NCBI GenBank assembly: GCA_023336765.1
Contig: JAMBLL010000163.1
Span: forward strand, 1-20,539
Direction of reading: 5' to 3'
DNA: 20,539 bases
Source: Actinomycetes bacterium
GTDB lineage: Bacteria > Actinomycetota > Acidimicrobiia > Spongiisociales > UBA5794
In this document: positions 7,786 through 15,531 of the stretch, piece by piece
Layout: each line of letters starts with the position of its first letter
How positions within the stretch are numbered: position 1 is the stretch's first letter
Translations under genes and position numbers: made by a program
The notes under the pieces: generated by a model
Seen by the model: only the letters and a program-made list of their open reading frames with translations
What the model was told of the DNA's origin: nothing
The model's database searches: none

Positions 7786-8056
7786 CTAACCGTATTCAAC
7801 GACGGAGAGAAGAGCCGTCGCGCGCAGCGGCTTGCACCCACAGAGCATCAGGATCAGCAACTCTGGGGCATGGCGTTCTCGGCACCCCCTCTGGTGCCGT
7901 CCCCTCGGCCCATATTCCCCGGAGGACCGGGGGAGAGATCCCTTCTGACTCCTCCCTCGGCTCTTTGGACGGGGGAGGTGCCGAGCCTGCGAGGTTGGAG
8001 GGGGAAAAAGCCCAGGAGCAACCTGAGTCCATCATCGAAGGCGTGCCGAACCATAC
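7786..8056. other. Hairpin-rich GC spacer without a recognisable gene
   Basis: This stretch between hicB and the minus-strand antitoxin shows no family-like protein in any frame. It contains three stem-loops in close succession: GGCACC/GGTGCC (7881-7886 with 7893-7898), CCCCGG/CCGGGG (7917-7922 with 7927-7932, loop AGGA), and a nine-base stem CCTCCCTCG/CGGGGGAGG (7951-7959 with 7970-7978). The composition, with runs of C and G, differs from the flanking coding DNA. It resembles dispersed intergenic repeats of environmental bacteria, but a repeat family cannot be confirmed from a single copy. Confidence 0.45.
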
Positions 8057-8309
8057 CTATCCGGTAGCCCCCTTCACCCGTACGCCTTGAGTTGCTTCGC
8101 TGCAATCGGACCGAGGCTGCAGGGTCCACATCCCAGTCGTGTTCGATGCCCGCCAGCACCCCCAAGCCAGCCTCGACCTCATCCCAGCGCTGTTCGTTGT
8201 CGATGGCAGCACGCAAGACTGAGGCGATGTACTCGGACCGCGTCCGCTCACCGGCGCGCTGATCGATCGCTGCGATGAGGTCATCATCGAGGACGATGTG
8301 GATTCTCAT
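7854..8309 (-). CDS. Ribbon-helix-helix (CopG/VapB-like) antitoxin, orphan, probable read-through C terminus
   Basis: The first 75 or so residues are a ribbon-helix-helix antitoxin: the strand RIHIVLDDDLIAAID, the helix pair RTRSEYIASVLRAAID, then EVEAGLGVLAGIEHDWDVDP with AASVRLQRSNSRRTG, a tail I recall as typical of VapB-like proteins that end shortly after an RR-x-G. Here the frame does not stop but runs a further ~70 residues into the hairpin-rich spacer as low-complexity sequence. A TGA lies one base out of frame at 8074-8076, directly after the RRTG codons, so loss of one base near 8077 would explain the extension. No PIN-domain or other toxin follows on the minus strand. The RHH call is good; the coding status of the tail is doubtful. 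Confidence 0.6.
   Translation of the reverse strand: MRIHIVLDDDLIAAIDQRAGERTRSEYIASVLRAAIDNEQRWDEVEAGLGVLAGIEHDWDVDPAASVRLQRSNSRRTGEGGYRIGMVRHAFDDGLRLLLGFFPLQPRRLGTSPVQRAEGGVRRDLSPGPPGNMGRGDGTRGGAENAMPQSC
7881..7978. repeat. Three consecutive stem-loops
   Basis: Stems of 6, 6-8 and 9 base pairs occur within 98 bases. The middle stem can be lengthened by a T-G wobble and a T-A pair at 7915-7916 with 7933-7934. No T tract follows in either direction, so a simple terminator is unlikely. A REP-like repeat or a structured RNA are the alternatives. Confidence 0.45.
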
Positions 8310-8470
8310 GGTGTCAACATATCACGAGGTGAGAGGCACAACTGCCGACGAGTAGGAGTGCTCGCCACCGTCAGAAGTGCCCGTGGATTCCTTGCGTAAT
8401 CGATCGTGAAAAGAATTATGGCTAATTACCATCAGTTGACCGCGTTTGTGTCACAAGGCTTTGATACGTT

Positions 8471-9622
8471 GTGCATATGGATAGAGAAGCACCCGATTCC
8501 GGGCACACAGCCCCGACTGGTTCCCGGTATCGAGACATCATCACCGAGATAGACGCCATGTTCGACGACGAGCTTGAAGAGGCCGTTGTGGGGCTCAAGA
8601 AGTCGCTTGACGCACAGAACACCAAGCTGCTCATGCTTATAGCGGAGTACGACCGGCGCAGGATCAGTTCCACCGAGTATGAACTCTCCACCACCGCGTG
8701 GTTGAAGTTCCGGTGTCGTATGTCTGCAACCGAAGCGTCCGGGACCGTCAAGACGGCACGAGCACTCGCCGAGATGCCGGATATCGCAGGGCAGGCGATC
8801 GCAGGGAACGTCGTCCCGAGCGCCGTCAAGCTGCTCGCCAGGACGCGTGACGCCCATTCGGAGCAGTTCGCCGAGGACGAAACGATGTTCGCCGATATCT
8901 CGACCTACCTCGACCCAGGCGATCTCCGAAGAGCCGTGTCGTACTGGGTGCAACAGGTTGACTACCCATCAGCCCTCGACGACGTTGAGTCCCTGAGACG
9001 AGGTCGTCGTTTCTACTTCAACCAGTCCTACCGCGGGATGTGGGCCGCAACGGGTGACGTCGACCCCGAGTCCGGTCACATCATCTCCACGGCGCTCCAC
9101 AGCCTCACCGATCCTGCCAACCTCGATGGTGAAGACACGAGATCAGCGCCCCAACGGAATGCCGACGCTCTCACGGATATCTGCCAGTTCTTCCTCAATC
9201 ACAACGACTCCGTCGAGACCTCTGGAGGCGAGAAGCCCCATATCACGGTGACAGTCGACTACAGAATCCTGAGTCGAGAACTCCAGCGGTTGCCAGAGAT
9301 CGATGGTGTCGCTATCGACCCTGAGACGCTTCGTCGGCTTACCTGCGACGCTGGAATCATCCCGATGGTCCTCGGCTCGGGCTCCGAGGTCCTCGATGTG
9401 GGCCGCAAGACTCGCACGATCCCCGCAGCGATTCGACGAGCACTCGACCAACGTGACGGTGGCTGTACATGGAAGGGGTGCACCGCACCCGCATCATGGA
9501 CGGACGCTCACCACATCGTCCACTGGGCCGATGGCGGTGAGACTGCGCTCCACAACCTCGTACTCCTCTGCCGCAGACACCACACAGCGACACATGAGGG
9601 CAAGAGCCCTCCTGATCGATAA
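8471..9622 (+). CDS. DUF222 domain protein with C-terminal HNH endonuclease (13E12 family type)
   Basis: This protein of about 383 residues has the two-part architecture common in actinobacteria. A helical DUF222 region covers about residues 35-290, with typical AWLKFRCRMSATEASGTVKT, MPDIAGQAIAGNVVPSAVKL and RGRRFYFNQSYRGMWAATG stretches. A C-terminal HNH nuclease covers about 330-372: CTWKGCTAPASWTDAHHIVH then HNLVLLCRRHH. It holds the zinc-binding Cys pairs and the catalytic DAHHI, so it should be a metal-dependent DNA nuclease. GTG at 8471 and ATG at 8477 are both possible starts and neither has a strong ribosome site. It stands alone, with a 160-base upstream gap. Members often occur in many copies per genome and are linked to REP13E12-type repeats; the biological role is unsettled. 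Confidence 0.88.
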   Translation: MHMDREAPDSGHTAPTGSRYRDIITEIDAMFDDELEEAVVGLKKSLDAQNTKLLMLIAEYDRRRISSTEYELSTTAWLKFRCRMSATEASGTVKTARALAEMPDIAGQAIAGNVVPSAVKLLARTRDAHSEQFAEDETMFADISTYLDPGDLRRAVSYWVQQVDYPSALDDVESLRRGRRFYFNQSYRGMWAATGDVDPESGHIISTALHSLTDPANLDGEDTRSAPQRNADALTDICQFFLNHNDSVETSGGEKPHITVTVDYRILSRELQRLPEIDGVAIDPETLRRLTCDAGIIPMVLGSGSEVLDVGRKTRTIPAAIRRALDQRDGGCTWKGCTAPASWTDAHHIVHWADGGETALHNLVLLCRRHHTATHEGKSPPDR

Positions 9623-9673
9623 CGCTGACCCGAAACTGAATTCCCTGCTTCCGTAGTAAGTATCTAAGCAATC

Positions 9674-10450
9674 GTGAGCGACATTCGATATGGTGTGACC
9701 ATGATCTACGTGCTCATGACAGCCCTCAATGAGGAGCAGGGTCTTGCCGACCTGCTCCCCAAGTTGCCAACGCATGTCGACGGACACGATGTGCAGATCA
9801 TCGTCATCGACGACGGCTCCACAGATGCGACCTCCGCAGTTGCCATGGAACATGGATGTATCACGCTCACATCGGAGAGCAACCACGGAAAGGGTGCGTC
9901 GCTCCAGATCGGACTCAGGGCACTCCAGGACCTGGAGTACGACGCACTGGTTTTCATGGACTCAGACGGCCAACACGATCCCGACGAATTCGCTGCAATG
10001 GTCGAGCCTATCCTGGACGGAACCGTCGACCTCATGGTCGGATCGAGATACCTCGCGAACCCGGGCCGAGGACATGCCCCCTGGAACAGGTACCTCGTAC
10101 GGAGCGCATCGGTCGTGCTGCTCAACACGATTCTGTCACTCGACATCACCGACCCGTACTCCGGGTACAGGGCGATGACCCCGGAGGCCGTCGGGTGTAT
10201 CGAACTCATCGGCGACCGATACGAAAGCGAACTTGAGATGATCTTCTGTGCCGTACACCACGAACTGCGTGTTGCCGAGAAACCGATTCCAAAGATCTAC
10301 GGCCCCGCCACATCGAAAATGGGGATGAGATACGGCAAGCTGTTCGGAAGGATCGATGTCGTGAGCCGATACGCCCTCACGATTGCGAGGGGTGCACTGG
10401 CCAGGTACACCCACTCCCCCAGCAAGACCAAGGAACCCATCAGTCCATGA
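9674..10450 (+). CDS. GT2 family glycosyltransferase (dolichyl-phosphate mannose synthase-like)
   Basis: This 258-residue GT-A fold transferase should move a sugar from a nucleotide donor, probably to a polyprenyl phosphate or surface glycan. Visible motifs are the N-terminal strand IYVLMTALNEEQGL, the donor-site VIDDGSTDAT (44-53), the metal-binding MDSDGQHDPDEF (95-106, DxD-like), VGSRY (122-126), and DPYSGYRAM (160-168), a position conserved in DPM1-like proteins. There are no membrane spans, so it is a soluble or peripheral catalytic domain. GTG at 9674 gives the longest form. ATG at 9701, just before the first strand, is equally plausible because neither has a strong ribosome site. Its stop overlaps the next gene as ATGA, linking it to an acyltransferase. 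The acceptor cannot be told from sequence. Confidence 0.85.
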   Translation: MSDIRYGVTMIYVLMTALNEEQGLADLLPKLPTHVDGHDVQIIVIDDGSTDATSAVAMEHGCITLTSESNHGKGASLQIGLRALQDLEYDALVFMDSDGQHDPDEFAAMVEPILDGTVDLMVGSRYLANPGRGHAPWNRYLVRSASVVLLNTILSLDITDPYSGYRAMTPEAVGCIELIGDRYESELEMIFCAVHHELRVAEKPIPKIYGPATSKMGMRYGKLFGRIDVVSRYALTIARGALARYTHSPSKTKEPISP

Positions 10451-11211
10451 ACGAACCCGACAACGCACACCTCCTCGACGATCTCCTCACAGACTTCGCA
10501 GCGCTGGTCGACACCGACACGCTCGTTGGCAACGCAGACGCGTTCCTCAACGAGGCCTCGGGGTTGGTCCGCTACATCTACTCAACGGGGCACATCCCGA
10601 GTCCGGCGGACCCGTTCAAGGGCCGCACCACCGAACCCGAACCTGACCCCGATCTGTTCTACACGATGTTCTGGAGGATGTTCGATCGAACGCCGGCGTC
10701 CATGGTCCAGTCCTTTGCGATCCCACTGCGCCGGATCATCGCACAGAAGATCTTCAAACACTGCGGAGAGGGTGTGATCTTCCATCACAACGTCCTGTTC
10801 TCCAAAGGATCCAACATCTCGATAGGTGACTGGTCGCTGATCAACCGGTACGTGATGCTTGACGACCGTGCTGACATCAACATCGGCTCGTTCGTGATGG
10901 TCGCAGCAGGTGTCACTATCGAAACGCATACACACCCTTTCGACGACTTCTCGGTCCCCATTGCGTACGGTGGACGCAGCGGACTTCCCGTGTCTGTTGG
11001 GAGCAACTCTGTTGTTGGCTACAACACTGTGCTCATGGCAGGTGTTCAGATCGGCTACCGCTGCATCATCGGAGCCAACTCGGTCGTCACCAGGGACGTA
11101 CCCGATTACACCGTGGTCGGCGGTGTCCCTGCAAAGCCGATCAAACAGTATCTACCGCCCGAATCCGGTGATGTCTGGACCCCGGCAGATGGACGTCCCG
11201 AAGGCGTCTGA
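10447..11211 (+). CDS. Hexapeptide-repeat (left-handed beta-helix) acyltransferase
   Basis: This 254-residue protein ends in a left-handed beta-helix of the sugar O-acetyltransferase type (maltose/galactoside acetyltransferase or WbbJ-like). The hexapeptide pattern runs from about residue 112 (GVIFHHNVLFSKGSNISIGD) through INIGSFVMVAAGVTIETHTH, with the putative catalytic His in ETHTHPF, to VSVGSNSVVGYNTVLMAGV and IIGANSVVTRDVPDYTVVGG with the classic GGVPAKPIKQY end. About 110 N-terminal residues precede it, longer than the minimal family. The ATG overlaps the glycosyltransferase stop (ATGA), so the pair probably acts on the same glycan. Acetyl-CoA is the likely donor and the acceptor is unknown. 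The next gene converges on it after four bases. Confidence 0.87.
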   Translation: MNEPDNAHLLDDLLTDFAALVDTDTLVGNADAFLNEASGLVRYIYSTGHIPSPADPFKGRTTEPEPDPDLFYTMFWRMFDRTPASMVQSFAIPLRRIIAQKIFKHCGEGVIFHHNVLFSKGSNISIGDWSLINRYVMLDDRADINIGSFVMVAAGVTIETHTHPFDDFSVPIAYGGRSGLPVSVGSNSVVGYNTVLMAGVQIGYRCIIGANSVVTRDVPDYTVVGGVPAKPIKQYLPPESGDVWTPADGRPEGV

Positions 11212-11215
11212 TGCC

Positions 11216-11797
11216 CTACCAGCCGCTCAGGTAGGCCGACCCTGTCATCTTGGAATCATCGAATCTGTACAGCAGGCATTCGCCAATTCGATTGCCACTC
11301 TCCCATAACCCTTGCCCCGGCCACACGGACCACGTGTCAAGAGCTGAGGATTCGTAGTCGCGATCGATGTATCCTTCGAACCGATTCCGACAGACGGCCT
11401 TGAGATCGTCGATTACCGTGTCATCTCCCGGGTACGGCCCAGTCGGGAATTCGTAGACGAAGAACACCTCGAAGTCGTGCGGATCATCACACGACAGGTA
11501 CGAGAAGGTTTCGGCCGCCAGATACCTGTCCAATTCGTCATCGTCCAGGCATTGACCAACGATTAGGGCGTCAGCATCGTCGGCTACGACGGTCGTGGCC
11601 GTGGCAGCCGAGGCGGTGCCGCCAGACGTATTCGAGGCTTCGAACCCGTCAATAACTTCCGTGATCACGACCGACGCTGCGATCACACCGGCGAACAGAA
11701 GCGTGGAACCAACGAGGAAGACCAGTATGAACAGGAGCCATCCAGGGAGGCGGGACCACCAACCGCCACCTGACGGTCCAGCCTGAGACGACGTCAC
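11216..11797 (-). CDS. Membrane-anchored Septum_form-like protein
   Basis: This 193-residue protein has a short cytoplasmic N terminus rich in Gly and Ser, one membrane span (about 17-45, LPGWLLFILVFLVG onward), an Ala/Thr linker, and an extracellular domain with four Cys (GQC, LSCDDPHDFEVF, AVCRNRF, GECLLYRF). The CxxPHDxEVF core and Cys spacing, with a Trp and NRIGEC later, match the actinobacterial septum formation domain (Septum_form); Cys pairing as disulfides is expected. GTG at 11797 is chosen because GGAGG lies seven bases upstream (11805-11809 on the minus strand); longer upstream reading has no such site. The gene stands alone, convergent with the acyltransferase. Direct involvement in division is family-based inference. 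Confidence 0.75.
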   Translation of the reverse strand: MTSSQAGPSGGGWWSRLPGWLLFILVFLVGSTLLFAGVIAASVVITEVIDGFEASNTSGGTASAATATTVVADDADALIVGQCLDDDELDRYLAAETFSYLSCDDPHDFEVFFVYEFPTGPYPGDDTVIDDLKAVCRNRFEGYIDRDYESSALDTWSVWPGQGLWESGNRIGECLLYRFDDSKMTGSAYLSGW

Positions 11798-11914
11798 GCA
11801 AAAACCTCCAAGAGTCGACAGCAACGCTATCACCCTCCCGGATACTCGCAACACCCACAGACGCTCCCGCTCGAATCGATTCGATCATCGTCTAAGCGGG
11901 TAGCCTCGGACACG

Positions 11915-12559
11915 ATGAACACCAGTGATGCAACGAAGCCAGCGTTCAGAGGTCGGCTTCATCAGCTGATGTTCCCCATATCGGTGATTGCGGGCATCGT
12001 CCTCGTCGTGTCAGCTCCCACGCAGGCAGGCCGCATCAGTTCTGCCGTGTTCGCCACAACCGCAGCCTTGCTGTTCGGCGTCAGTGCTTTGCTCCACCGT
12101 GGAACGTGGTCCCAGGGCACCGAAGCCCTGCTCAGGCGCCTGGACCACGCGAATATCTACCTGATCATCGCTGGCACCTACACACCGTTTGCAGTGCTTG
12201 CCCTGCCGCCAAACGAGGGACGGATACTGCTCCTGATCGTGTGGACAGGTGCACTGTTAGGCGTCATCTTGAGAGTCTTCTGGGTCGGTGCGCCGCGGTG
12301 GCTCACCACCACGCTGTATGTCGTGGTCGGCTGGGTGGCGATTCTCTTCATTCCTGGACTCATCAACGGGGCCGGTGTCACCGTTGTTATTTTGATCGTC
12401 ATCGGCGGCGTCCTCTACACGCTCGGAGCGGTGGTCTATGCGACAAAGTGGCCGAATCCCTTTCCCGGCACCTTCGGTTTTCACGAAGTATTCCACGCGC
12501 TGACCGTCGCTGCTTTCTCCGTTCACTACATCGCTGTGTGGCTCGTCGTACATCAGTGA
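11915..12559 (+). CDS. Hemolysin III / PAQR-type membrane protein
   Basis: This 214-residue integral membrane protein belongs to the hemolysin III (YqfA/PAQR-like) family. About seven hydrophobic spans are visible. The family signature residues are present: ALLHR after the second span, LDHANIYLIIAGTYTPFAVL in the third, and the C-terminal GFHEVFHALTVAA whose His residues are the putative metal ligands of this hydrolase-like superfamily. The usual length is about 210-220 residues. ATG at 11915 is the first start, with only a weak upstream ribosome site. The gene is divergent from the Septum_form-like protein. Despite the name, haemolytic activity is not implied; the physiological role in most bacteria is unknown. 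Confidence 0.88.
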   Translation: MNTSDATKPAFRGRLHQLMFPISVIAGIVLVVSAPTQAGRISSAVFATTAALLFGVSALLHRGTWSQGTEALLRRLDHANIYLIIAGTYTPFAVLALPPNEGRILLLIVWTGALLGVILRVFWVGAPRWLTTTLYVVVGWVAILFIPGLINGAGVTVVILIVIGGVLYTLGAVVYATKWPNPFPGTFGFHEVFHALTVAAFSVHYIAVWLVVHQ

Positions 12560-12626
12560 AGACCGCTTCGACGAGAAGACTCATACGAACGCTCGGCTAT
12601 GTCGCGACGTAGTGCTCGTTGCCGGT

Positions 12627-13463
12627 TCACACGGTCGCTTTCAACAGATCCCGTGTGAGAGTGTGTGCGCCTGGTTCGATGCCGAGAACACTCCCCTCGG
12701 GGAGCTCCCTCCAGTGTTCATCGGTGAGCGGTTCCGAGGCGATCACGACCGATCGATAGGTGTCATCAGCCTCTGGACAGTGTGAAACCCCACACACGGC
12801 ACAGTCCCTGACCCCACGTCGATGCGTCCAGTACAGCGTGTTACCCCAGCGACTCGCAGCCATGTGCCTCCCGTCGCTGATAAGGAAATTGAGTTTCGGT
12901 GGTCGCGATGCCCCCGAAAGGACCGAAATGTCGACCAGGTCGAGAACAGCGTCAGCGAGCAGTTCGACGACTGGTTCGAGGCTCGTCGCCGTCTGGTAGG
13001 GGTCAAGTCCGTAGTCACCCATCCTGTTCAACAGCCACAGGAACACCATCTCTGAATCCGTTTGGCCGGCCGGTGGCCCGAATGGGCCGATGTCGAGCCT
13101 CGTGGCGGCGTGTTCGAACTCGTCGACCGTCCCATTGTGAGCGAACGCCCACGTTCCGAAAGTGAACGGATGAGTGTTCTGCTCAGCCACCCTTCCCACC
13201 GTGGCTGCACGTACATGCGCGATGGCTGCCTCGGACCAGATACTCGAAGCGATCTCGATGAACTGCTTGTCCGCAAAAGCGGGCATCGTACTCTTGATCA
13301 CTTCCTTCTTCTCACCGACCCAATGCGCAATACCCCACCCGTCAGCGTTGCGCACACCGCGACCATCCCTATCACTCTGGACGATCAGAGCGTTCTGAGC
13401 TGAGACAAGGCTGCATTCGAGCCTCGTCGCATCGGTTGCGAGAAATCCGTAGAGACGACACAT
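12627..13463 (-). CDS. Class II glutamine amidotransferase (YafJ/EgtC-like)
   Basis: This 278-residue N-terminal-nucleophile hydrolase should release ammonia from glutamine or cleave a gamma-glutamyl amide. Start 13463 puts Cys at position 2 (MCRLYGFLATD), the catalytic nucleophile after Met removal, with AAGGAG five bases upstream; the longer start five codons earlier would bury it. Other family marks are NADGWGIAHW, IAHVRAATVG, NTHPFTFGTWAFAHNG and TDSEMVF. A CAVCGVSHC segment (CxxC...C) near the C terminus is a possible metal site. The EgtC branch acts in ergothioneine synthesis, but no other egt gene is nearby, so only the general class is called. It is divergent from the acyl-CoA ligase across a 128-base gap. 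Confidence 0.87.
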   Translation of the reverse strand: MCRLYGFLATDATRLECSLVSAQNALIVQSDRDGRGVRNADGWGIAHWVGEKKEVIKSTMPAFADKQFIEIASSIWSEAAIAHVRAATVGRVAEQNTHPFTFGTWAFAHNGTVDEFEHAATRLDIGPFGPPAGQTDSEMVFLWLLNRMGDYGLDPYQTATSLEPVVELLADAVLDLVDISVLSGASRPPKLNFLISDGRHMAASRWGNTLYWTHRRGVRDCAVCGVSHCPEADDTYRSVVIASEPLTDEHWRELPEGSVLGIEPGAHTLTRDLLKATV

Positions 13464-13591
13464 GGCAACTCCTTTCACCTACATCAACGCCCATCGCGGT
13501 GCCGACACCACGCGACTGTCAGGCGAGAGACGATTAGGGGACGCGTCGATGGTCTGTGGAAACGGCGCCGCGTCCCGGCTATGTTGGCTCC

Positions 13592-15508
13592 ATGTCCGAC
13601 TCCCCATACTTCTCCGCATACCGAGCGTCGATCGATCAACCACTGGAGTTCTGGGCAAACGCTGCACAGGACATCGACTGGATCACTCCGTGGACCAGCG
13701 TCATGGAGACCGGTACTGGCCCCGTACCGCGCTGGTTCGTGGGCGGCGAACTCAACACCTGCTACAACGCGCTTGACCGCCACGCAGATGGAGGCCGAGG
13801 CGATCAGACCGCCCTGATCTACGACAGCGCCGTCACAGGTGTCGTTGAGAAGTACTCCTACTCCGAACTGCGTGATCTGGTCGCCCGCTTCGCTGGCGTC
13901 CTCGCCGCAAGGGGGGTCGGCAAGGGTGACCGGGTTGTGATCTACATGCCGATGATCCCGCAGGCCGCCATTGCGATGCTTGCATGCGCCAGGCTTGGCG
14001 CCGTCCATTCCGTCGTGTTCGGAGGGTTCGCATCGCGGGAACTCGCAGTGCGCATCGATGACTGCAGGCCGAAAGCGGTGATCTCGGCATCGTGTGGTGT
14101 CGAGGTCGACAGGGTGATCGAATACAAGCCGTTGCTCGATGCTGCAGTAGATCTTGCTGAACACAAACCAGATCACACGATCATCTACCAGCGTGACATG
14201 GCCACAGCATCGATGGTTCCCGGCCGCGACCTGGACTGGGAAGCCGAGATGGAGGACACCGTTCCTCATGAATGTGTGCCAGTGTCGGCGACTGACCCGC
14301 TCTACATCCTCTACACATCTGGTACGACGGGCGAACCCAAAGGGATCATCCGCGACAACGGTGGGCATGCGGTCGCACTCAAGTGGTCGATGAACAACGT
14401 GTACGGGGTCGAACCCGGCGAGGTCTGGTGGGCTGCATCCGACGTCGGTTGGGTCGTTGGCCACTCGTACATCGTCTACGGTCCGCTCATCCATGGCGCA
14501 ACGTCCATCCTGTATGAGGGAAAACCTGTTGGCACCCCTGACGCAGGCGCGTACTGGCGAGTGATCTCGCAACACGGGGTCGTCTCGATGTTCACGGCAC
14601 CGACCGCGATCCGAGCGATCAGACAGCAAGACCCGGACGGTGAGTTGATCTCGGATTACGACCTAACGAATCTCCGGTCTCTCTTCCTCGCTGGTGAACG
14701 CTGCGACCCTGACACACTCGGCTGGGCGGGAGACCAACTCGGCGTACCCGTCATCGACCATTGGTGGCAGACAGAGAGTGGATGGGCGATCGTGTCGGCC
14801 TGCCTCGGCATCGAACACACGGAGATCGTTCCAGGATCGCCGGGCCGGCCGGTGCCAGGCTGGCAGGTATCGGTACTCGACCCGGACGGCGAAAAAGTTG
14901 CACCCGACGAGATCGGCGCCATCTGCATCAGGATCCCGATGCCCCCTGGATCACTACCGAACCTATGGGAGGCAGAGGAACGGTTCGTCAAGACGTACCT
15001 CACAGGGTTCCCGGGCTACTACGAAACTGCCGACGCCGGCTACAAGGACCGCAACGGTTACCTCTACGTCATGGCGCGCACAGACGACATCATCAATGTC
15101 GCAGGGCACAGACTCTCCAACGGTGCCCTCGAAGAAGTCCTTGCCTCTCATCCTGACGTTGCGGAGTGTGCCGTTATCGGGGTCGCAGATCCGCTCAAAG
15201 GCCAACTCCCCGTAGGATTCCTCGTCCTCAAGGTCGGAGCTGCGGCCAGCAACGCGGAGGTCGTTGCCGACGTGGTGGCAGCAGTCCGCTCCGAGATCGG
15301 CCCTGTTGCGGCATTCAAGAAAGCCGTCGTTGTTGACCGCTTGCCCAAGACACGCTCAGGGAAGATCCTGCGTGGCACGATCGTCAAGATCGCCAACGAT
15401 GAGCCATGGGAGATGCCGGCCACCGTCGATGATCCAGTGATCTTCGACGACATAACAACAGCACTTGAATCGGTCGGCTATCCGAGAAGAGTCGCTGGCA
15501 AGGACTGA
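13592..15508 (+). CDS. prpE: Propionate--CoA ligase / short-chain acyl-CoA synthetase (PrpE-like)
   Basis: This 638-residue enzyme activates a short-chain acid, most likely propionate, with ATP and CoA. The sequence follows the PrpE/ACSS3 branch of the acetyl-CoA synthetase family. It has an N-terminal helical region (YFSAYRASIDQPLEFWANAA), the P-loop-like YTSGTTGEPKG (241-251), EVWWAASDVGWVVGHSYIVY, FTAPTAIRAIRQQDP, IDHWWQTESGWAI, and the C-terminal MARTDDIINVAGHRLSNGAL. It ends with KTRSGKILRGT, in which K591 is the conserved catalytic lysine that acetylation commonly controls. ATG at 13592 is chosen because the family N terminus (MSDSPYF...) starts there; an upstream ATG at 13556 adds non-family sequence. 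No prpB/C/D genes are adjacent, so acetate or another acid is possible. Confidence 0.87.
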   Translation: MSDSPYFSAYRASIDQPLEFWANAAQDIDWITPWTSVMETGTGPVPRWFVGGELNTCYNALDRHADGGRGDQTALIYDSAVTGVVEKYSYSELRDLVARFAGVLAARGVGKGDRVVIYMPMIPQAAIAMLACARLGAVHSVVFGGFASRELAVRIDDCRPKAVISASCGVEVDRVIEYKPLLDAAVDLAEHKPDHTIIYQRDMATASMVPGRDLDWEAEMEDTVPHECVPVSATDPLYILYTSGTTGEPKGIIRDNGGHAVALKWSMNNVYGVEPGEVWWAASDVGWVVGHSYIVYGPLIHGATSILYEGKPVGTPDAGAYWRVISQHGVVSMFTAPTAIRAIRQQDPDGELISDYDLTNLRSLFLAGERCDPDTLGWAGDQLGVPVIDHWWQTESGWAIVSACLGIEHTEIVPGSPGRPVPGWQVSVLDPDGEKVAPDEIGAICIRIPMPPGSLPNLWEAEERFVKTYLTGFPGYYETADAGYKDRNGYLYVMARTDDIINVAGHRLSNGALEEVLASHPDVAECAVIGVADPLKGQLPVGFLVLKVGAAASNAEVVADVVAAVRSEIGPVAAFKKAVVVDRLPKTRSGKILRGTIVKIANDEPWEMPATVDDPVIFDDITTALESVGYPRRVAGKD

Positions 15509-15531
15509 GGGGAGACGGTTGCCGCGACAGC

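Noticed and set aside
8436..8470. TTGACC (8436-8441) with a downstream GATACG-like -10 as promoter of the HNH gene
   Set aside because: The spacing is about 19-23 bases and the -10 match is poor, so it was not listed as a feature.
13484..14629. Long minus-strand open frame opposite the acyl-CoA ligase gene
   Set aside because: Its translation is rich in Arg, Cys and His with no family features, and it lies wholly within a well-supported ligase gene; it reflects codon bias on the other strand.
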